A stretch of 64,000 nucleotides of DNA from the NCBI RefSeq assembly GCF_000376805.1, contig NZ_AQXT01000002.1, positions 2,480,001-2,544,000 of the forward strand. The letters run 5' to 3'. Positions 36,635-46,164 of this stretch are shown piece after piece. Each line of letters opens with the position of its first letter. Positions within the stretch are counted from its first letter, which is position 1. Below the pieces are notes generated by a model. It saw only the letters and a program-made list of their open reading frames with translations, was not told the DNA's origin and did not search any database. The DNA comes from Henriciella marina DSM 19595. Lineage in GTDB: Bacteria > Pseudomonadota > Alphaproteobacteria > Caulobacterales > Hyphomonadaceae. The position numbers and the translations under genes were made by a program.

Positions 36635-38482
36635 CTAAGCCGTCTCGCTGGCGAATTGCATCTCTGCGAGCCGTGCATAGAGCCCGCCTTTCTTGACCAG
36701 CGACTCGTGGCTGCCTTCTTCCACGATCTTTCCCTTATCCATCACAATGATGCGGTTCGCGCGCCGGATCGTCGACAGGCGGTGCGCGATGACAAGTGTC
36801 GTGCGGCCCTCTGCGGCGCTTGCGATCGCTTTCTGGACAAGTCCTTCACTTTCACTGTCGAGCGCGGACGTCGCCTCATCGAGCAGCAGGACGGGGGCCT
36901 GCCTCACCAGCGCGCGGGCAAGGGCAACGCGCTGGCGCTGTCCGCCCGACAGGCTGCGGCCCTTCTGACCAAGCTCTGCCTCAAGCCCGCCCTTGTCCTG
37001 CAGGAACTGCCAGGCCTCTGCCATGCGGGCGGCCTCGATCAGGTCCGCGTCAGGGGCGGTGCCATCGCGCGCGCCGAACGCGATATTCTCACGCGCTGTG
37101 CCGGTAAAGAGAGCCGATTCCTGCGGGGCATAGGCAAACTGGCTGCGCCAGATGGCCGGATCTGTTTCAGGTGCGTCGATGCCGTCGACACTGATATGGC
37201 CCGATTGCGGATCAAACAGGCGAAGCGCGAGCCGAAAAACGGTTGATTTGCCGGCGCCAGACGGGCCGACAAGTGCCACGAATTCCCCCGGCTGCACATC
37301 GAGACTGAAGCTGTGCAGAGCCGGGCTATCTTCTGTGCCGTAGGAGAAGTCGACGGCGTCGAAAATCAGGTGACCTTGAGTGGGGACGGGAAGGGCGCGC
37401 GCTGTTTTGGGAGGCAGGATCTCAGGCGTTTCGCCGAGGATCTCACTGGCCCGGTCACTGGCCCCGGCGGCGCGCATGACTTCGCCCCAGACCTCTGCCA
37501 GCATGCCGAAGCCGGAGCCTGCATAGAAGGCGTAGAGGATCATCTGTGTCAGCTCACCGGGCGACATCTGCCCGGTCGCGACGGCCCGCGCCCCGAGCCA
37601 GAGGATACCGACCATGCCGCCGAGCAACATGACGGAGACCGCAAGGATCATGAAGGCGCGGGCCGTGATGCGTCTCAGCGCGGCCTTGAAGACAGCCTCT
37701 GCGGCGCCGGAAAAGCTGATCCGGCGGCGTTCTTCCTGGCCATAGGCCTGGACCAGCTCGATGGCGTCCAGTGCTTCGGAGGCCTGTGCCCCTGCATCGG
37801 CGAGGCGCGCCTGAGCACGGTTGGATGCGCCGCGAATGATCCGGCCGATGATCAGCACAGGCAGCATGGCCAGCGGGATCATTAGCAAGAGCGTACCGCC
37901 AAGCTTCCAGTTGGTAATGAGCATCATGGCGATCGCGCCAGTCGTGGAGAGAATGGTCCGGGTGGCAAGCGACGCTGTCGTGCCGAGGAATTGCTCGATC
38001 AGCGTGACGTCGGCTGTGAGACGTGAAACGCTCTCGCCAGAGCGCATCCCGGCATGAAAGCGCGGGCCGAGATGCAGCAGCTTGGCATAGAGGTCCGTGC
38101 GCAGGTCGGCGGCCACGCGCTCACCAAAGCGCGAGACGAAATAGAACCGCAGCGCGCTCAGAATCCCCATCAGGATGGCGGCGAGCAGCACGTATAGGAA
38201 ATACTGGTCGATCGTCTCAAGCAGCGCTGCACCATTTGCGCCGCCTGCGCCGCCTGCGCCGGCATCAACGGCTTGGCCGAACAGCCACGGAATGGAGAGC
38301 GCCGCGATTGTCGAGACAACGAGGAAAAAGAGCGCGACGAAAACGAGGGTCAGGTGCTTGCGCACATAAGGCCAGAGCAGGGCGAGCGGCTTTATGGTCC
38401 GCGCCTTCGGCCGGTCGCTGCCACCCTGGTCGGGCAGCGTTTCGCGGCGGTCGTCGCTGATCTGGCTTGTCGCCTCGCTCAT
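36635..38482 (-). CDS. ABC exporter, MsbA/LmrA-type half-transporter
   Basis: The 615-residue protein fuses a six-helix membrane domain (about 40-325) to an ATPase domain (about 365-600). The ATPase has Walker A LVGPSGAGKSTVFRL, signature LSGGQRQRVALARALV, and Walker B VLLLDEATSALDSE. It would act as a homodimeric lipid or drug exporter. ATG 38482 has an AAGGAAGG box; a GTG at 38503 would add seven residues. The exported substrate is unknown. It is divergent from rpmE. Confidence 0.93.
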   Translation of the reverse strand: MSEATSQISDDRRETLPDQGGSDRPKARTIKPLALLWPYVRKHLTLVFVALFFLVVSTIAALSIPWLFGQAVDAGAGGAGGANGAALLETIDQYFLYVLLAAILMGILSALRFYFVSRFGERVAADLRTDLYAKLLHLGPRFHAGMRSGESVSRLTADVTLIEQFLGTTASLATRTILSTTGAIAMMLITNWKLGGTLLLMIPLAMLPVLIIGRIIRGASNRAQARLADAGAQASEALDAIELVQAYGQEERRRISFSGAAEAVFKAALRRITARAFMILAVSVMLLGGMVGILWLGARAVATGQMSPGELTQMILYAFYAGSGFGMLAEVWGEVMRAAGASDRASEILGETPEILPPKTARALPVPTQGHLIFDAVDFSYGTEDSPALHSFSLDVQPGEFVALVGPSGAGKSTVFRLALRLFDPQSGHISVDGIDAPETDPAIWRSQFAYAPQESALFTGTARENIAFGARDGTAPDADLIEAARMAEAWQFLQDKGGLEAELGQKGRSLSGGQRQRVALARALVRQAPVLLLDEATSALDSESEGLVQKAIASAAEGRTTLVIAHRLSTIRRANRIIVMDKGKIVEEGSHESLVKKGGLYARLAEMQFASETA

Positions 38483-38606
38483 CTCTTGCACCTTCCTTGG
38501 CACTCGGCCCCTTGCGGGCTGGGCCTCAATCTACTAAGACCCCGCTTTCCGATTTTCACAGAGGCCAAACCGCGCAGGTAGGCCGCTGACGCGAGGACTA
38601 GAGACG

Positions 38607-38825
38607 ATGAAAGCCGAAGGCCATCCCGATTATCACTTCATCACCGTCGTCATGACCGACGGGACGGAGTATCAAACCCGTTCGACATTTGGAAACGAAG
38701 GCGACCGCCTGACGCTGGATATCGATTCCAGCTCGCACCCGGCCTGGACCGGTGGCAACCAGCAGCTTGACCGCGGTGGCCGCGTGTCGCGCTTCAAGGA
38801 CAAGTTCAAGGGTTTCGGCGTCTAG
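38607..38825 (+). CDS. rpmE: 50S ribosomal protein L31
   Basis: This 72-residue protein starts [19 protein letters not shown], as alphaproteobacterial L31 does. Zinc-binding cysteines are absent, so it is the zinc-independent form. A terminator follows 26 bases later. Confidence 0.95.
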   Translation: MKAEGHPDYHFITVVMTDGTEYQTRSTFGNEGDRLTLDIDSSSHPAWTGGNQQLDRGGRVSRFKDKFKGFGV

Positions 38826-38851
38826 GCCGCCCCCGAACAGACGATTTCAGA

Positions 38852-38880
38852 AAATCCCCGCCAGGTGCGGGGATTTTTTA
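38852..38880 (+). terminator. Rho-independent terminator after rpmE
   Basis: A perfect 10-bp stem (AAATCCCCGC / GCGGGGATTT) with loop CAGGT and a T-run. Its last three bases are also the zapE stop codon on the minus strand, so one structure probably ends both genes. Confidence 0.9.
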
Positions 38881-40056
38881 TGCCTCGCTGTTGGGTGCGG
38901 ACTCCATGCTCTCTTGATCGGCGCTGATATCTTCTGCGCGCGGAGGTGTGCGGTGCTCGAGGGCGAGATACTCGCGTGAGCGCATCTCGAACAGACGGCT
39001 TGCCGTGCGTTGAAATTCAAAACTTCCATCGCCTGACGGGTAGAGGTCTTCCGGCTCTGCGGTAGATGTCGCGACCAGTTTGACGCGGGCTTCGTAGAGG
39101 GCGTCGATCAGCGCCACAAAGCGGGCGGCTTCGTTGCGTTTGTCTCGTGAGAGCTGAGGTATGTCGTCGAGGAGCACCGTGTGAAAGGTCGCCGCGATGG
39201 CGAGGTAATCGCGTGCGCCAAGCGGCCGGGCACAGAGCTCCGGGAAGGAAAAGCGCGCAACACCTGCGGCCTCCCGCGTGACCTGGAGCTTCCGGCCTTT
39301 CACATGCAGCACGCACTGATTGGGCCGCGCGCCGAGCGTCAGCCGGTCAAATGCCTCGTCCAGCGTCTTTTCACGTGCGATCGGATCATTGGAGACGTGC
39401 CAGACGGGGGCGGCCGTCAGCCGCTCAAGGCGGTAGTCGCGCTCGGCGGCAAGTTCGAAGATATCGCATTCGTCCTTGATGCGCTCAATGAAGGGCAGGA
39501 AGAGCTGACGGTTGAGGCCGTCCTTATAGAGCTCGTCGGGATGGCGGTTAGAGGTTGCGACGACCGTCACACGGTCCTCGAAAAGGTTTTCGAATAGGCG
39601 CCCAAGGATCATCGCATCTGCGATCTGCGAAACCTGGAACTCATCGAAGCAGAGCAGCTTGGCTTCGGACGCGATGAGCTTGGCGACAGGCGGGATCGGG
39701 TCACTGCCAGCGCCTTTGACGCGGTGGTCCGCGCGCTTGCGTTCGTCTTCACTCATTCCGCGCCAGGCATTCATCTCATCGTGCACACGCCCCATGAATT
39801 CATGAAAGTGGACGCGTTTCGCCTTCACTGGGGAAAGGTCGTGGAACAGGTCCATCAGCATGGACTTGCCGCGCCCGACGCCGCCCCAGAGGTAAAGCCC
39901 CTTTACCTTGGTTTCCTTGCGGAACAGGCCAGCTGGCTTTGCCTCGGCGAGGCGTTCGAGCACGCTGTCGAGCTTGCGGGCAGCTTCGCGCTGGGCGCTG
40001 TCCTCGGTGAGCTGGCCCGCCTCGATGCGCTTGTCGTATTCCTGCTCAACGCTCAT
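38878..40056 (-). CDS. zapE: ZapE/AFG1-family ATPase
   Basis: ZapE is a Z-ring associated ATPase. The 392-residue product has Walker A LWGGVGRGKSMLMDLF, HFHEFMGRVH, Walker B LLCFDEFQVSQIADAM and sensor-like TSNRHPDELYKDGLNRQLF. All are diagnostic of the AFG1/ZapE family. The last 35 residues are polar and disordered. It starts six bases after the rhomboid gene stop, so the two form a transcriptional pair. Confidence 0.94.
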   Translation of the reverse strand: MSVEQEYDKRIEAGQLTEDSAQREAARKLDSVLERLAEAKPAGLFRKETKVKGLYLWGGVGRGKSMLMDLFHDLSPVKAKRVHFHEFMGRVHDEMNAWRGMSEDERKRADHRVKGAGSDPIPPVAKLIASEAKLLCFDEFQVSQIADAMILGRLFENLFEDRVTVVATSNRHPDELYKDGLNRQLFLPFIERIKDECDIFELAAERDYRLERLTAAPVWHVSNDPIAREKTLDEAFDRLTLGARPNQCVLHVKGRKLQVTREAAGVARFSFPELCARPLGARDYLAIAATFHTVLLDDIPQLSRDKRNEAARFVALIDALYEARVKLVATSTAEPEDLYPSGDGSFEFQRTASRLFEMRSREYLALEHRTPPRAEDISADQESMESAPNSEA

Positions 40057-40062
40057 TCAGGA

Positions 40063-40680
40063 TCAGCCTCCACCAAGCACGCGAGCGACCTGGTCTGAAA
40101 AGATCGACAACGATCGCGGCGCCACAACGATTGTCGCGATGAGCCCCGCAATCGCGCCGCCAAGATGCGCCTCATGGCCAATGATGCGGTTCTCCCGCTG
40201 GGCCAGCACGGTGCTGATCCCGATAAAAAGGATACCGAAAACGATCGCAGGCATCGGGATGATGAAGAAAAGCAGCATCGCGAAAGGCTGGAACAGGCAG
40301 AAGGAGAGGATCATGCCCGATGTCGCCCCGGATGCACCCAATGCGCGATAGTCTGGCGCGCGGAAGTTCTCAAGCAACGCCCAGAGATTGCCGCCTAGAA
40401 GCGCAGCAAAATAGACGAAGAGGAAAGAGAGCGTGCCCAGCTGGTATTCGATGAAGCGTCCAAACTGAAAGAGGACGAACATGTTGATTAGAAGGTGGAA
40501 GACGCCGCCATGCAGGAACCCTGACGTGATCAGGCGGTGGTACTCATTCTTTTCCCGGATCGGCTCTATGTGAAAGAGGTTTGCGAGCAGGAATTTCTGA
40601 TTGAGCCAGCCATAGATGCTGGCGGCAACATTGATCGCGATCAGCGTCAGCGTGGCCGGAAAGACGGAAAGTTGGTCCAT
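40063..40680 (-). CDS. Rhomboid family intramembrane serine protease
   Basis: The 205-residue protein is polytopic (about six helices). The catalytic Ser lies in ALGASGATSGMI (about 117-125), and the catalytic His in IGHEAHLGGAIAGL near the C-terminus. The HLLINMFVLFQFG helix is also typical of the fold. The substrate is unknown. It is encoded just upstream of zapE. Confidence 0.93.
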   Translation of the reverse strand: MDQLSVFPATLTLIAINVAASIYGWLNQKFLLANLFHIEPIREKNEYHRLITSGFLHGGVFHLLINMFVLFQFGRFIEYQLGTLSFLFVYFAALLGGNLWALLENFRAPDYRALGASGATSGMILSFCLFQPFAMLLFFIIPMPAIVFGILFIGISTVLAQRENRIIGHEAHLGGAIAGLIATIVVAPRSLSIFSDQVARVLGGG

Positions 40681-40789
40681 CAGCGCTGCCTATCGCAAGG
40701 CGGGCCGGAAAAACACTGGAAATATCGTCCCGATGCGGTGTTGTGGCAGGTGACCAGACAACAGGCACCGGCCAGCGGGTCTCTGCTGG

Positions 40790-43072
40790 TCAGGCGATGT
40801 TCTTCAGCGGGGCAATCCCTTCATCGCCTTCGGGGATGACAAGGTCTTCAAGACTGGCTGGCCGACCAAGAAGATAGCCTTGAACTTTCGCAAATCCGGC
40901 GAGCCTGACAAGCGTCAACTGTTCCTCGGTCTCGATGCCCTCGGCGACGATGTCGACGTCCAGAACATCTCCCATCCGGGACATCAGGGCGACGAGTTTC
41001 TGCGCTCTGCTGCTCTGGGCGGCTTGCGCAAAGAAGGACCGGTCGATCTTGATCCGGTCGACCGGCAGGCTTTCAAGGCGGCTGAGGGAGGAGTGACCCG
41101 TTCCGAAATCGTCTAGCGACACCGTCACCCCGCGCGCCCGTATGGAATTGAGCTGGTCCCGGGAGGCGTTCATGTCCTCGAGAATTCCGCGCTCCGTAAT
41201 CTCCAGCTCGAGTAGATCTGGTGGAAACCTGGTTTCCTCGAGGATGTCGAAAAGCGAGCCGACGAAACCATCGCTCATGATTTCAGCCGGCGATACGTTG
41301 ACGTTCAGCCTGAGGGGCCGGCCGTTTGTCTTCATCCATTGAAGCGTTTCTGTGCAGGCTCGCCGCAATGTGTACTGGCCGAGCGCGATGATCGTCCGAC
41401 TGCTTTCGGCGATGGAAATGAACTCATCGGGAGAGATGTTTCCGTAGTCAGGGTGGCTCCACCGCGCGAGAGCCTCAACGCCGCTGAGTTTGCCTGACCG
41501 GACCTCGAAGATTGGCTGATATTGAAAGTGAATCTGGCTTGAGGTGATTGCCTGGGTCAGGTCTCGCCGGATGGCAAGGCGCCGGTCGAGGCGTGTCTCC
41601 ACATCTCCGTCGCAGATCACGACACGCCCACCGCCCAGTGATTTGGCTTCGTAGACGGCGGCATCGGCACGTTCAAGCGCCCCGGCGAGGGGCGTCGTCT
41701 CACTGGTGGAGGCGATGCCGATGGAGGCCGCAAGATCGATGAGCCGGTCATCGATCTCGACAGGTCGTGATATCGCGTCAACAAACCGGGCCGCCAGCCG
41801 GTTGCCCCCCTCAGCGTCCCACCGGACTTGCAGGAGCGCACAGAATTCATCGCCGCCCAGCCTGAAGACCTCAAGGCCCGGAATATCTTCCTCCAGACCG
41901 CGGAAGCGGGCGCCAAGCTCGCACAAGGCGATGTCGCCAGCCTCATGGCCCTGTCGATCATTGATATGTTTGAAGTTGTCGAGGTCGACGCAGATGACGG
42001 CTGTCGGCTCACTGGACAGCCTGTTCTGGCCAGCTTCGATCGAGGCATTGAACGCATGACGGTTGCCAAGTCCGGTCAGCCGGTCGCGAAGGGCGAGGGC
42101 CTTCAATTTTTCTTCGGCTTCTGCTTTCTCGGTGATGTCGTGCGCGATGACCCGGTATCCGGCAAATGCGCCATCCTCATGAAACACCGGCTCGCCCGTG
42201 CATTCGACCCGGCGGCTTTGGCCTTCAAGGTTAAGGGTGGCTCTGATTTTTTCATAAGGGGTGCGTGTTTGCAGCGCCTGGTGAAATGTGTCGGCCTGCG
42301 CTTCCCAGTCGAAGAGAATCGTTCGCCAGTGCCGGCCAACCGCATCGCCAGTTCCGAAGAAGTCGGTGACCGTGCCATGTTCATCGATTTCGAGATGCCA
42401 GTCGGAGGCGAGCGTTGCATAGTGCGCAAAGCGCTGCTTCAGGATCGTTTCCTGGCGGGCGGCCTTGTTGAGCGAGGCGTAGGCGGCCCCTGTGATCTTT
42501 CTCGGCAAGATAGCGGCAAGCGCGCTGGCCATCGCCACGATGCTGAGCGCGATGGCCGTCAGGAAGGTCTCGTCGCGACCATAAAAAATGATCGCCGCTT
42601 CCGGATTGGTGGAGAGATAGATGTTGAAGAACGCGATCAGTCCGACCGTATAGAGTATCGCCACCCATACAGGCGCGAGAAGCCCCCACATGAATGCGCT
42701 AAGCCCCAGCAGCATCAACCCAATCCAGGCGGCTGCGCCTTGCAGCATGATCTCCGCAACAAGATTGACCGGTACGCATATGCAGATCAGCAGGATCTGG
42801 AGTGTCGGCGCCTGCCGCCTGAAGGCGAGCACAATTGCGAGGCAAAGCACAAGCGCCGTCGCGGCATCGACAATCGCCATCACTCCAAGCGGATAATTGC
42901 CCGCCGCGATCATGGATGCGATGACGAATCCCACTGTGAGGAGAATGGCGCCCGCGCTGAATATGACGAGATATTGGTGGACGCGCGCCTGATCCATCGT
43001 GCGCAGCGACCAGCTGGATGGCCAGAAGGCGGCACTGGTCTTCGCTCCGTAGCTATCGCCCTGATTGCTCAT
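40790..43072 (-). CDS. Membrane GGDEF-EAL protein with PAS domain
   Basis: From ATG 43072 (GAGGAAGAGGG upstream) the protein is 760 residues. It contains five to six membrane helices (about 33-200), a PAS domain (about 220-330), GGDEF (about 335-500) and EAL (about 510-755). The diguanylate cyclase site FRLGGDEFCALL is intact, and no RxxD inhibitory site is seen before it. The EAL site SGVEALARWSHP, the loop SLDDFGTGHSSLS and the last motif GYLLGRPAS are also intact, so both synthesis and breakdown of c-di-GMP are possible. The receiver gene lies upstream on the same strand. Confidence 0.92.
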   Translation of the reverse strand: MSNQGDSYGAKTSAAFWPSSWSLRTMDQARVHQYLVIFSAGAILLTVGFVIASMIAAGNYPLGVMAIVDAATALVLCLAIVLAFRRQAPTLQILLICICVPVNLVAEIMLQGAAAWIGLMLLGLSAFMWGLLAPVWVAILYTVGLIAFFNIYLSTNPEAAIIFYGRDETFLTAIALSIVAMASALAAILPRKITGAAYASLNKAARQETILKQRFAHYATLASDWHLEIDEHGTVTDFFGTGDAVGRHWRTILFDWEAQADTFHQALQTRTPYEKIRATLNLEGQSRRVECTGEPVFHEDGAFAGYRVIAHDITEKAEAEEKLKALALRDRLTGLGNRHAFNASIEAGQNRLSSEPTAVICVDLDNFKHINDRQGHEAGDIALCELGARFRGLEEDIPGLEVFRLGGDEFCALLQVRWDAEGGNRLAARFVDAISRPVEIDDRLIDLAASIGIASTSETTPLAGALERADAAVYEAKSLGGGRVVICDGDVETRLDRRLAIRRDLTQAITSSQIHFQYQPIFEVRSGKLSGVEALARWSHPDYGNISPDEFISIAESSRTIIALGQYTLRRACTETLQWMKTNGRPLRLNVNVSPAEIMSDGFVGSLFDILEETRFPPDLLELEITERGILEDMNASRDQLNSIRARGVTVSLDDFGTGHSSLSRLESLPVDRIKIDRSFFAQAAQSSRAQKLVALMSRMGDVLDVDIVAEGIETEEQLTLVRLAGFAKVQGYLLGRPASLEDLVIPEGDEGIAPLKNIA

Positions 43073-43225
43073 AGACACCCTCTTCCTCAAGTACAGATTA
43101 AGCAGAGGATAGTTTCGGGTCTGACCAAGAACGGCTAATAAATTCCGGCTATCGCGGAAAGCTTTGATTAAGTCTTGTGGCATTGCCAGTTTCTGGCGCA
43201 AAAGCTTGTGCAGTGCCGCTGTCGA

Positions 43226-43663
43226 TCAGGCTGCCGCGATGCGGCCTGTCTGTTCCGGCGCAGGCATCTGCTCAAAGAAGAAGTCGAGCATGGCCTCTGG
43301 GCGCTGAATGAAGCGGTTATAGGGCAGGCTCGCCTTGAAGACCGGGGTCTTCGCAATATTGCAGCCGCACCGAAGCGCGGTGCCGACGATTGAATCGCGG
43401 TCTGGGTTGATCGAGGCAACGGCGATCCGGTGTGAGCCCATATTTGCAAGGCGCGCAATCGTCATGTCGCCATCATAGCTGTCGGGCAGGGTCAGTTCCG
43501 TGATCACCAGATCGAAGCGTTCAAGGCGCAGACGCCGCTCGGCTTCCATCAGCGTGTGGGCCAGGACCAGGTCGACCTGCACGCGCGCCCGCGCTGCCTT
43601 GTCGGCAGCAACCGCCAGCATGTCGCGCACCGGCTCATGATCCTCGATCCACAGTACTTTCAT
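43226..43663 (-). CDS. Receiver-like protein with Glu at the phosphoacceptor
   Basis: The 145-residue protein has a single response-regulator receiver fold. The acidic pocket is LWIEDHEPVRD (Glu7-Asp8). The position of the phosphoacceptor Asp is Glu56 in LVITELTLPDSYDG. The conserved Lys is in NIAKTPVF. Glu at this site usually mimics the phosphorylated form, or removes phosphorelay. No output domain follows, but a Phe-rich C-terminal tail is present. The gene lies 153 bases upstream of the GGDEF-EAL gene on the same strand. Confidence 0.8.
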   Translation of the reverse strand: MKVLWIEDHEPVRDMLAVAADKAARARVQVDLVLAHTLMEAERRLRLERFDLVITELTLPDSYDGDMTIARLANMGSHRIAVASINPDRDSIVGTALRCGCNIAKTPVFKASLPYNRFIQRPEAMLDFFFEQMPAPEQTGRIAAA

Positions 43664-43894
43664 AAAGCTCTACCCTGTATGTGAATGCGTCCGAAATGAA
43701 ACGGAGCGTTCTTCCTCAATGAAGGCACTCTGACACCGCCGCCTTTAAGCTTGGTAAAGCGAACCTTGCTGAAGTGTTTACAGGTCCACCTATCTGGTTA
43801 CCGCTTGAGCCCGTCGCAAAGCGCCGATTTTATATGCTACCGTCAACACTGACCGCTGATGTAGGGCGGCCGGGATGCTTCAAAGGGAGTTGAG

Positions 43895-44791
43895 ATGCCT
43901 GATGGCACTGTAAACGAAGCAAAAAACAGGTCGGCCTTTCTTCAGGATATCGAGGAGAGCGACCAGCACATCGTTGACACGCTCATTGCCGAGCGCTGTC
44001 CAAGCTTTGTCGCCCACTGGTCCTGGCCGGTTACACGGCGCGTGCTTTACGCGCTGCTAGGCTATGGCAAGGCGCGCAACATGGCCGATACGCTGATGAC
44101 GCTGAACGGGCGTCAGTCGTTCGAGTATCTGTCGGACGTCCTCAAAGTCGAGCTGAGCATCGCCCATCTGGGCAGGCTTCCCGAAAAGGGCCGCGTCGTC
44201 GTCGCTGCCAACCATCCGACAGGACTGGCAGACGGGGTGGCCGTCTGGGATGCGCTGATCAAGCGTCGGCAGGATGTTGTCTTTTTCGCCAACGCCGATG
44301 CCATTCGGGTCAATCCGCAATTCCAGGATGTGATTATCCCAATTGAGTGGGTGCCCGGAAAGCGTAGCCCGGCCAAAACACGCGAAACTCTGAAACGCGC
44401 GTCGGAGGCGTTCGAGGCGGAAAAGTGCGTCGTGATTTTTCCGTCTGGAAAGCTTGCGAAGAAAGTTGAGGGCACCCTGACCGAGCAGGCCTGGTTCTCG
44501 ACAGTGGTCAGCCTGGCGCGCAAGCAGGGCGCACCCATCGTGCCGCTCCATGTCGGGGCAGAAAACTCAAAGCTCTTCTACAGGCTCAGCCAGATAAATG
44601 GCGAGCTGCGCGACATTACGCTGTTCAATGAACTGCTTAACAAGACGCACGCCAAATTCGAGCTGACGTTTGGACAGCCAATCCCGACCTATTCGCTTCT
44701 TGGGGATGCGGCAGAGGTGACAGAGGCCTTGAAGGACCACGTTGCCTATACATTGGCAGACGATCCCGGCGCTTTATTTGGAACTGGCTAG
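43895..44791 (+). CDS. Lysophospholipid acyltransferase-like protein
   Basis: The 298-residue protein resembles the hemolysin-like/OlsA branch of the PlsC superfamily. VAANHPTGLADGVAVWDAL has the NH-x-D type active site with a His and a downstream Asp. VVIFPSGKLAKK replaces the usual FPEGTR motif, and PIVPLHVGAENSKL is another family block. It has no clear membrane helix beyond a short hydrophobic segment near residue 50. GGGAG precedes the start. It may acylate a lipid such as an ornithine lipid, which is inference. The 231-base gap upstream holds no gene. Confidence 0.8.
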   Translation: MPDGTVNEAKNRSAFLQDIEESDQHIVDTLIAERCPSFVAHWSWPVTRRVLYALLGYGKARNMADTLMTLNGRQSFEYLSDVLKVELSIAHLGRLPEKGRVVVAANHPTGLADGVAVWDALIKRRQDVVFFANADAIRVNPQFQDVIIPIEWVPGKRSPAKTRETLKRASEAFEAEKCVVIFPSGKLAKKVEGTLTEQAWFSTVVSLARKQGAPIVPLHVGAENSKLFYRLSQINGELRDITLFNELLNKTHAKFELTFGQPIPTYSLLGDAAEVTEALKDHVAYTLADDPGALFGTG

Positions 44792-44865
44792 CTCGGCCCT
44801 AGTTCCCTTTGCAGTGTACAACTCGGAATCAGGGTTGGCATTCGTTGAAAACGAAAGGGCTGAGC

Positions 44866-46071
44866 ATGGAAGAATTCTGGAACAATACAGTCGCGCAAGT
44901 GCAGGATTACGGACCGAATATACTATTCGCGATTCTTATCCTCATTGGCGCATACTTCGTCGCGCTTCTGCTGAAGTGGGCGATTTCGACAGCCGTCAAC
45001 AAGACCGGTTTCGGCAAGGGCGAAACCGATCCGGACGGCAAGGCAACCAAGTCGCTAGGCGACAGTCTCGGCATAGCGGCCTTCTGGATCGTGATGCTGA
45101 TCGGCGTCATCCAGGCGCTGACGCGGCTCTCTCTGACGCAGGTCGTCCAGCCGCTGAATGGCATGCTCAGCGATGTGCTCAATTATCTGCCGAACATCTT
45201 CGGCGCCATCCTGATCTTTATTGTCTTCATGATCGTCGCAAACGTCGTTCAGAAGACGGCCAAGGCGGTCTTCGTCTTTGCTGATCCGGTGCCAGCGCGC
45301 CTCGGCCTGACCAGCGGCCCGGTCAATATTTCCGGTGTCACCGCAACCGTACTTGCCGCGATCATTGGCATTTTCGGTGCGATTGCCGCTTTCGACGTTC
45401 TTGCAATCGAAGCGATTTCCGAGCCAGCGACAGAGATGCTGAATGAGATTATCGGGGCGATCCCGAACATCCTCATCGCGGCGATCCTGCTGACGGTCTT
45501 CGTGCTGATCGGGCGGTTCGTGCACAATCTCATCCTGCGCACGCTGCCGAATTTCGGTGTCGATTCCGCTGTGGCCGAGCTTGGTATCCTGAAGGGTGCC
45601 GATTCCGGCATGACCGCGTCCAATGTGATCGCAAAGGGTGCGCTGTTCTTCATCGTGCTGCTTGGTCTGGTACAGGCCATGCGTGCGCTTGAGTTCGAAG
45701 TGCTGACTAATGCGACCTACACGGTGCTCGATCTTGCCGCCTCGATCGTCTTCGGTGCAATCATCATCTTTGCTGGCGTGGTCATCGCCCGCATCGTGAG
45801 TGGTGCCATGGCATCGACAGGTGATGGCGCGAGCGACACGGTGGCCAAGGTCACGAAATGGGCGATCATCATCCTCGCAACCATCCTTGGTATTTCGCGG
45901 ATGGAGCTGGACCCGACCGGCGGTGAGTTTGTGCTCAATGTCGCCGAAATGCTTGTGATGGGCGCGGCTGTTGGCCTCGCCATCGCAGTCGGCATCGGCT
46001 TTGGCTGGGGTGGCCGCGACTGGTTCGCCAAGCAGCTTGAGAAGTGGAGCCGCAAGGACGGCACGCCGTAA
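44866..46071 (+). CDS. Mechanosensitive-channel-like membrane protein (CmpX type)
   Basis: From ATG 44866 (AAAGGG upstream) this 401-residue protein has around ten hydrophobic segments. Two related conserved-helix repeats of the PF05552 type can be seen: NYLPNIFGAILIFIVFMIVAN (first part: NYLPNIFGAILIF) and AIPNILIAAILLTVFVLIGRF. The pattern and the glycine-rich end GLAIAVGIGFGWGGRDWF resemble small MscS-related CmpX proteins, but there is no full MscS domain. It would sit in the inner membrane and may respond to osmotic or surface stress. Confidence 0.8.
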   Translation: MEEFWNNTVAQVQDYGPNILFAILILIGAYFVALLLKWAISTAVNKTGFGKGETDPDGKATKSLGDSLGIAAFWIVMLIGVIQALTRLSLTQVVQPLNGMLSDVLNYLPNIFGAILIFIVFMIVANVVQKTAKAVFVFADPVPARLGLTSGPVNISGVTATVLAAIIGIFGAIAAFDVLAIEAISEPATEMLNEIIGAIPNILIAAILLTVFVLIGRFVHNLILRTLPNFGVDSAVAELGILKGADSGMTASNVIAKGALFFIVLLGLVQAMRALEFEVLTNATYTVLDLAASIVFGAIIIFAGVVIARIVSGAMASTGDGASDTVAKVTKWAIIILATILGISRMELDPTGGEFVLNVAEMLVMGAAVGLAIAVGIGFGWGGRDWFAKQLEKWSRKDGTP

Positions 46072-46098
46072 AGGCGCAAGCTGACTTCGCTCAAAAAG

Positions 46099-46128
46099 AA
46101 AGGCCGCTCCATCCGGGGCGGCCTTTTT
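46099..46128 (+). terminator. Rho-independent terminator
   Basis: A 12-bp stem (AAAGGCCGCTCC / GGGGCGGCCTTT, one G-U type pair) with a four-base loop ATCC ends in TTTTT, 27 bases after the channel-like gene. It faces the converging secA gene. Confidence 0.85.
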
Positions 46129-46164
46129 CATTGTTCGTTTGAAATGTGAAAGCAGAAGCGCGTC

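Noticed and set aside
41828-43138. A 436-codon plus-strand frame opposite the GGDEF-EAL gene
   Set aside because: The minus strand carries intact GGDEF and EAL motifs, whereas the plus peptide shows none.
43664-43894. Possible promoter boxes in the divergent 231-base gap
   Set aside because: TTGAGC and TATATG are present, but spacing is about 20 bases and no second support is visible, so no feature was called.
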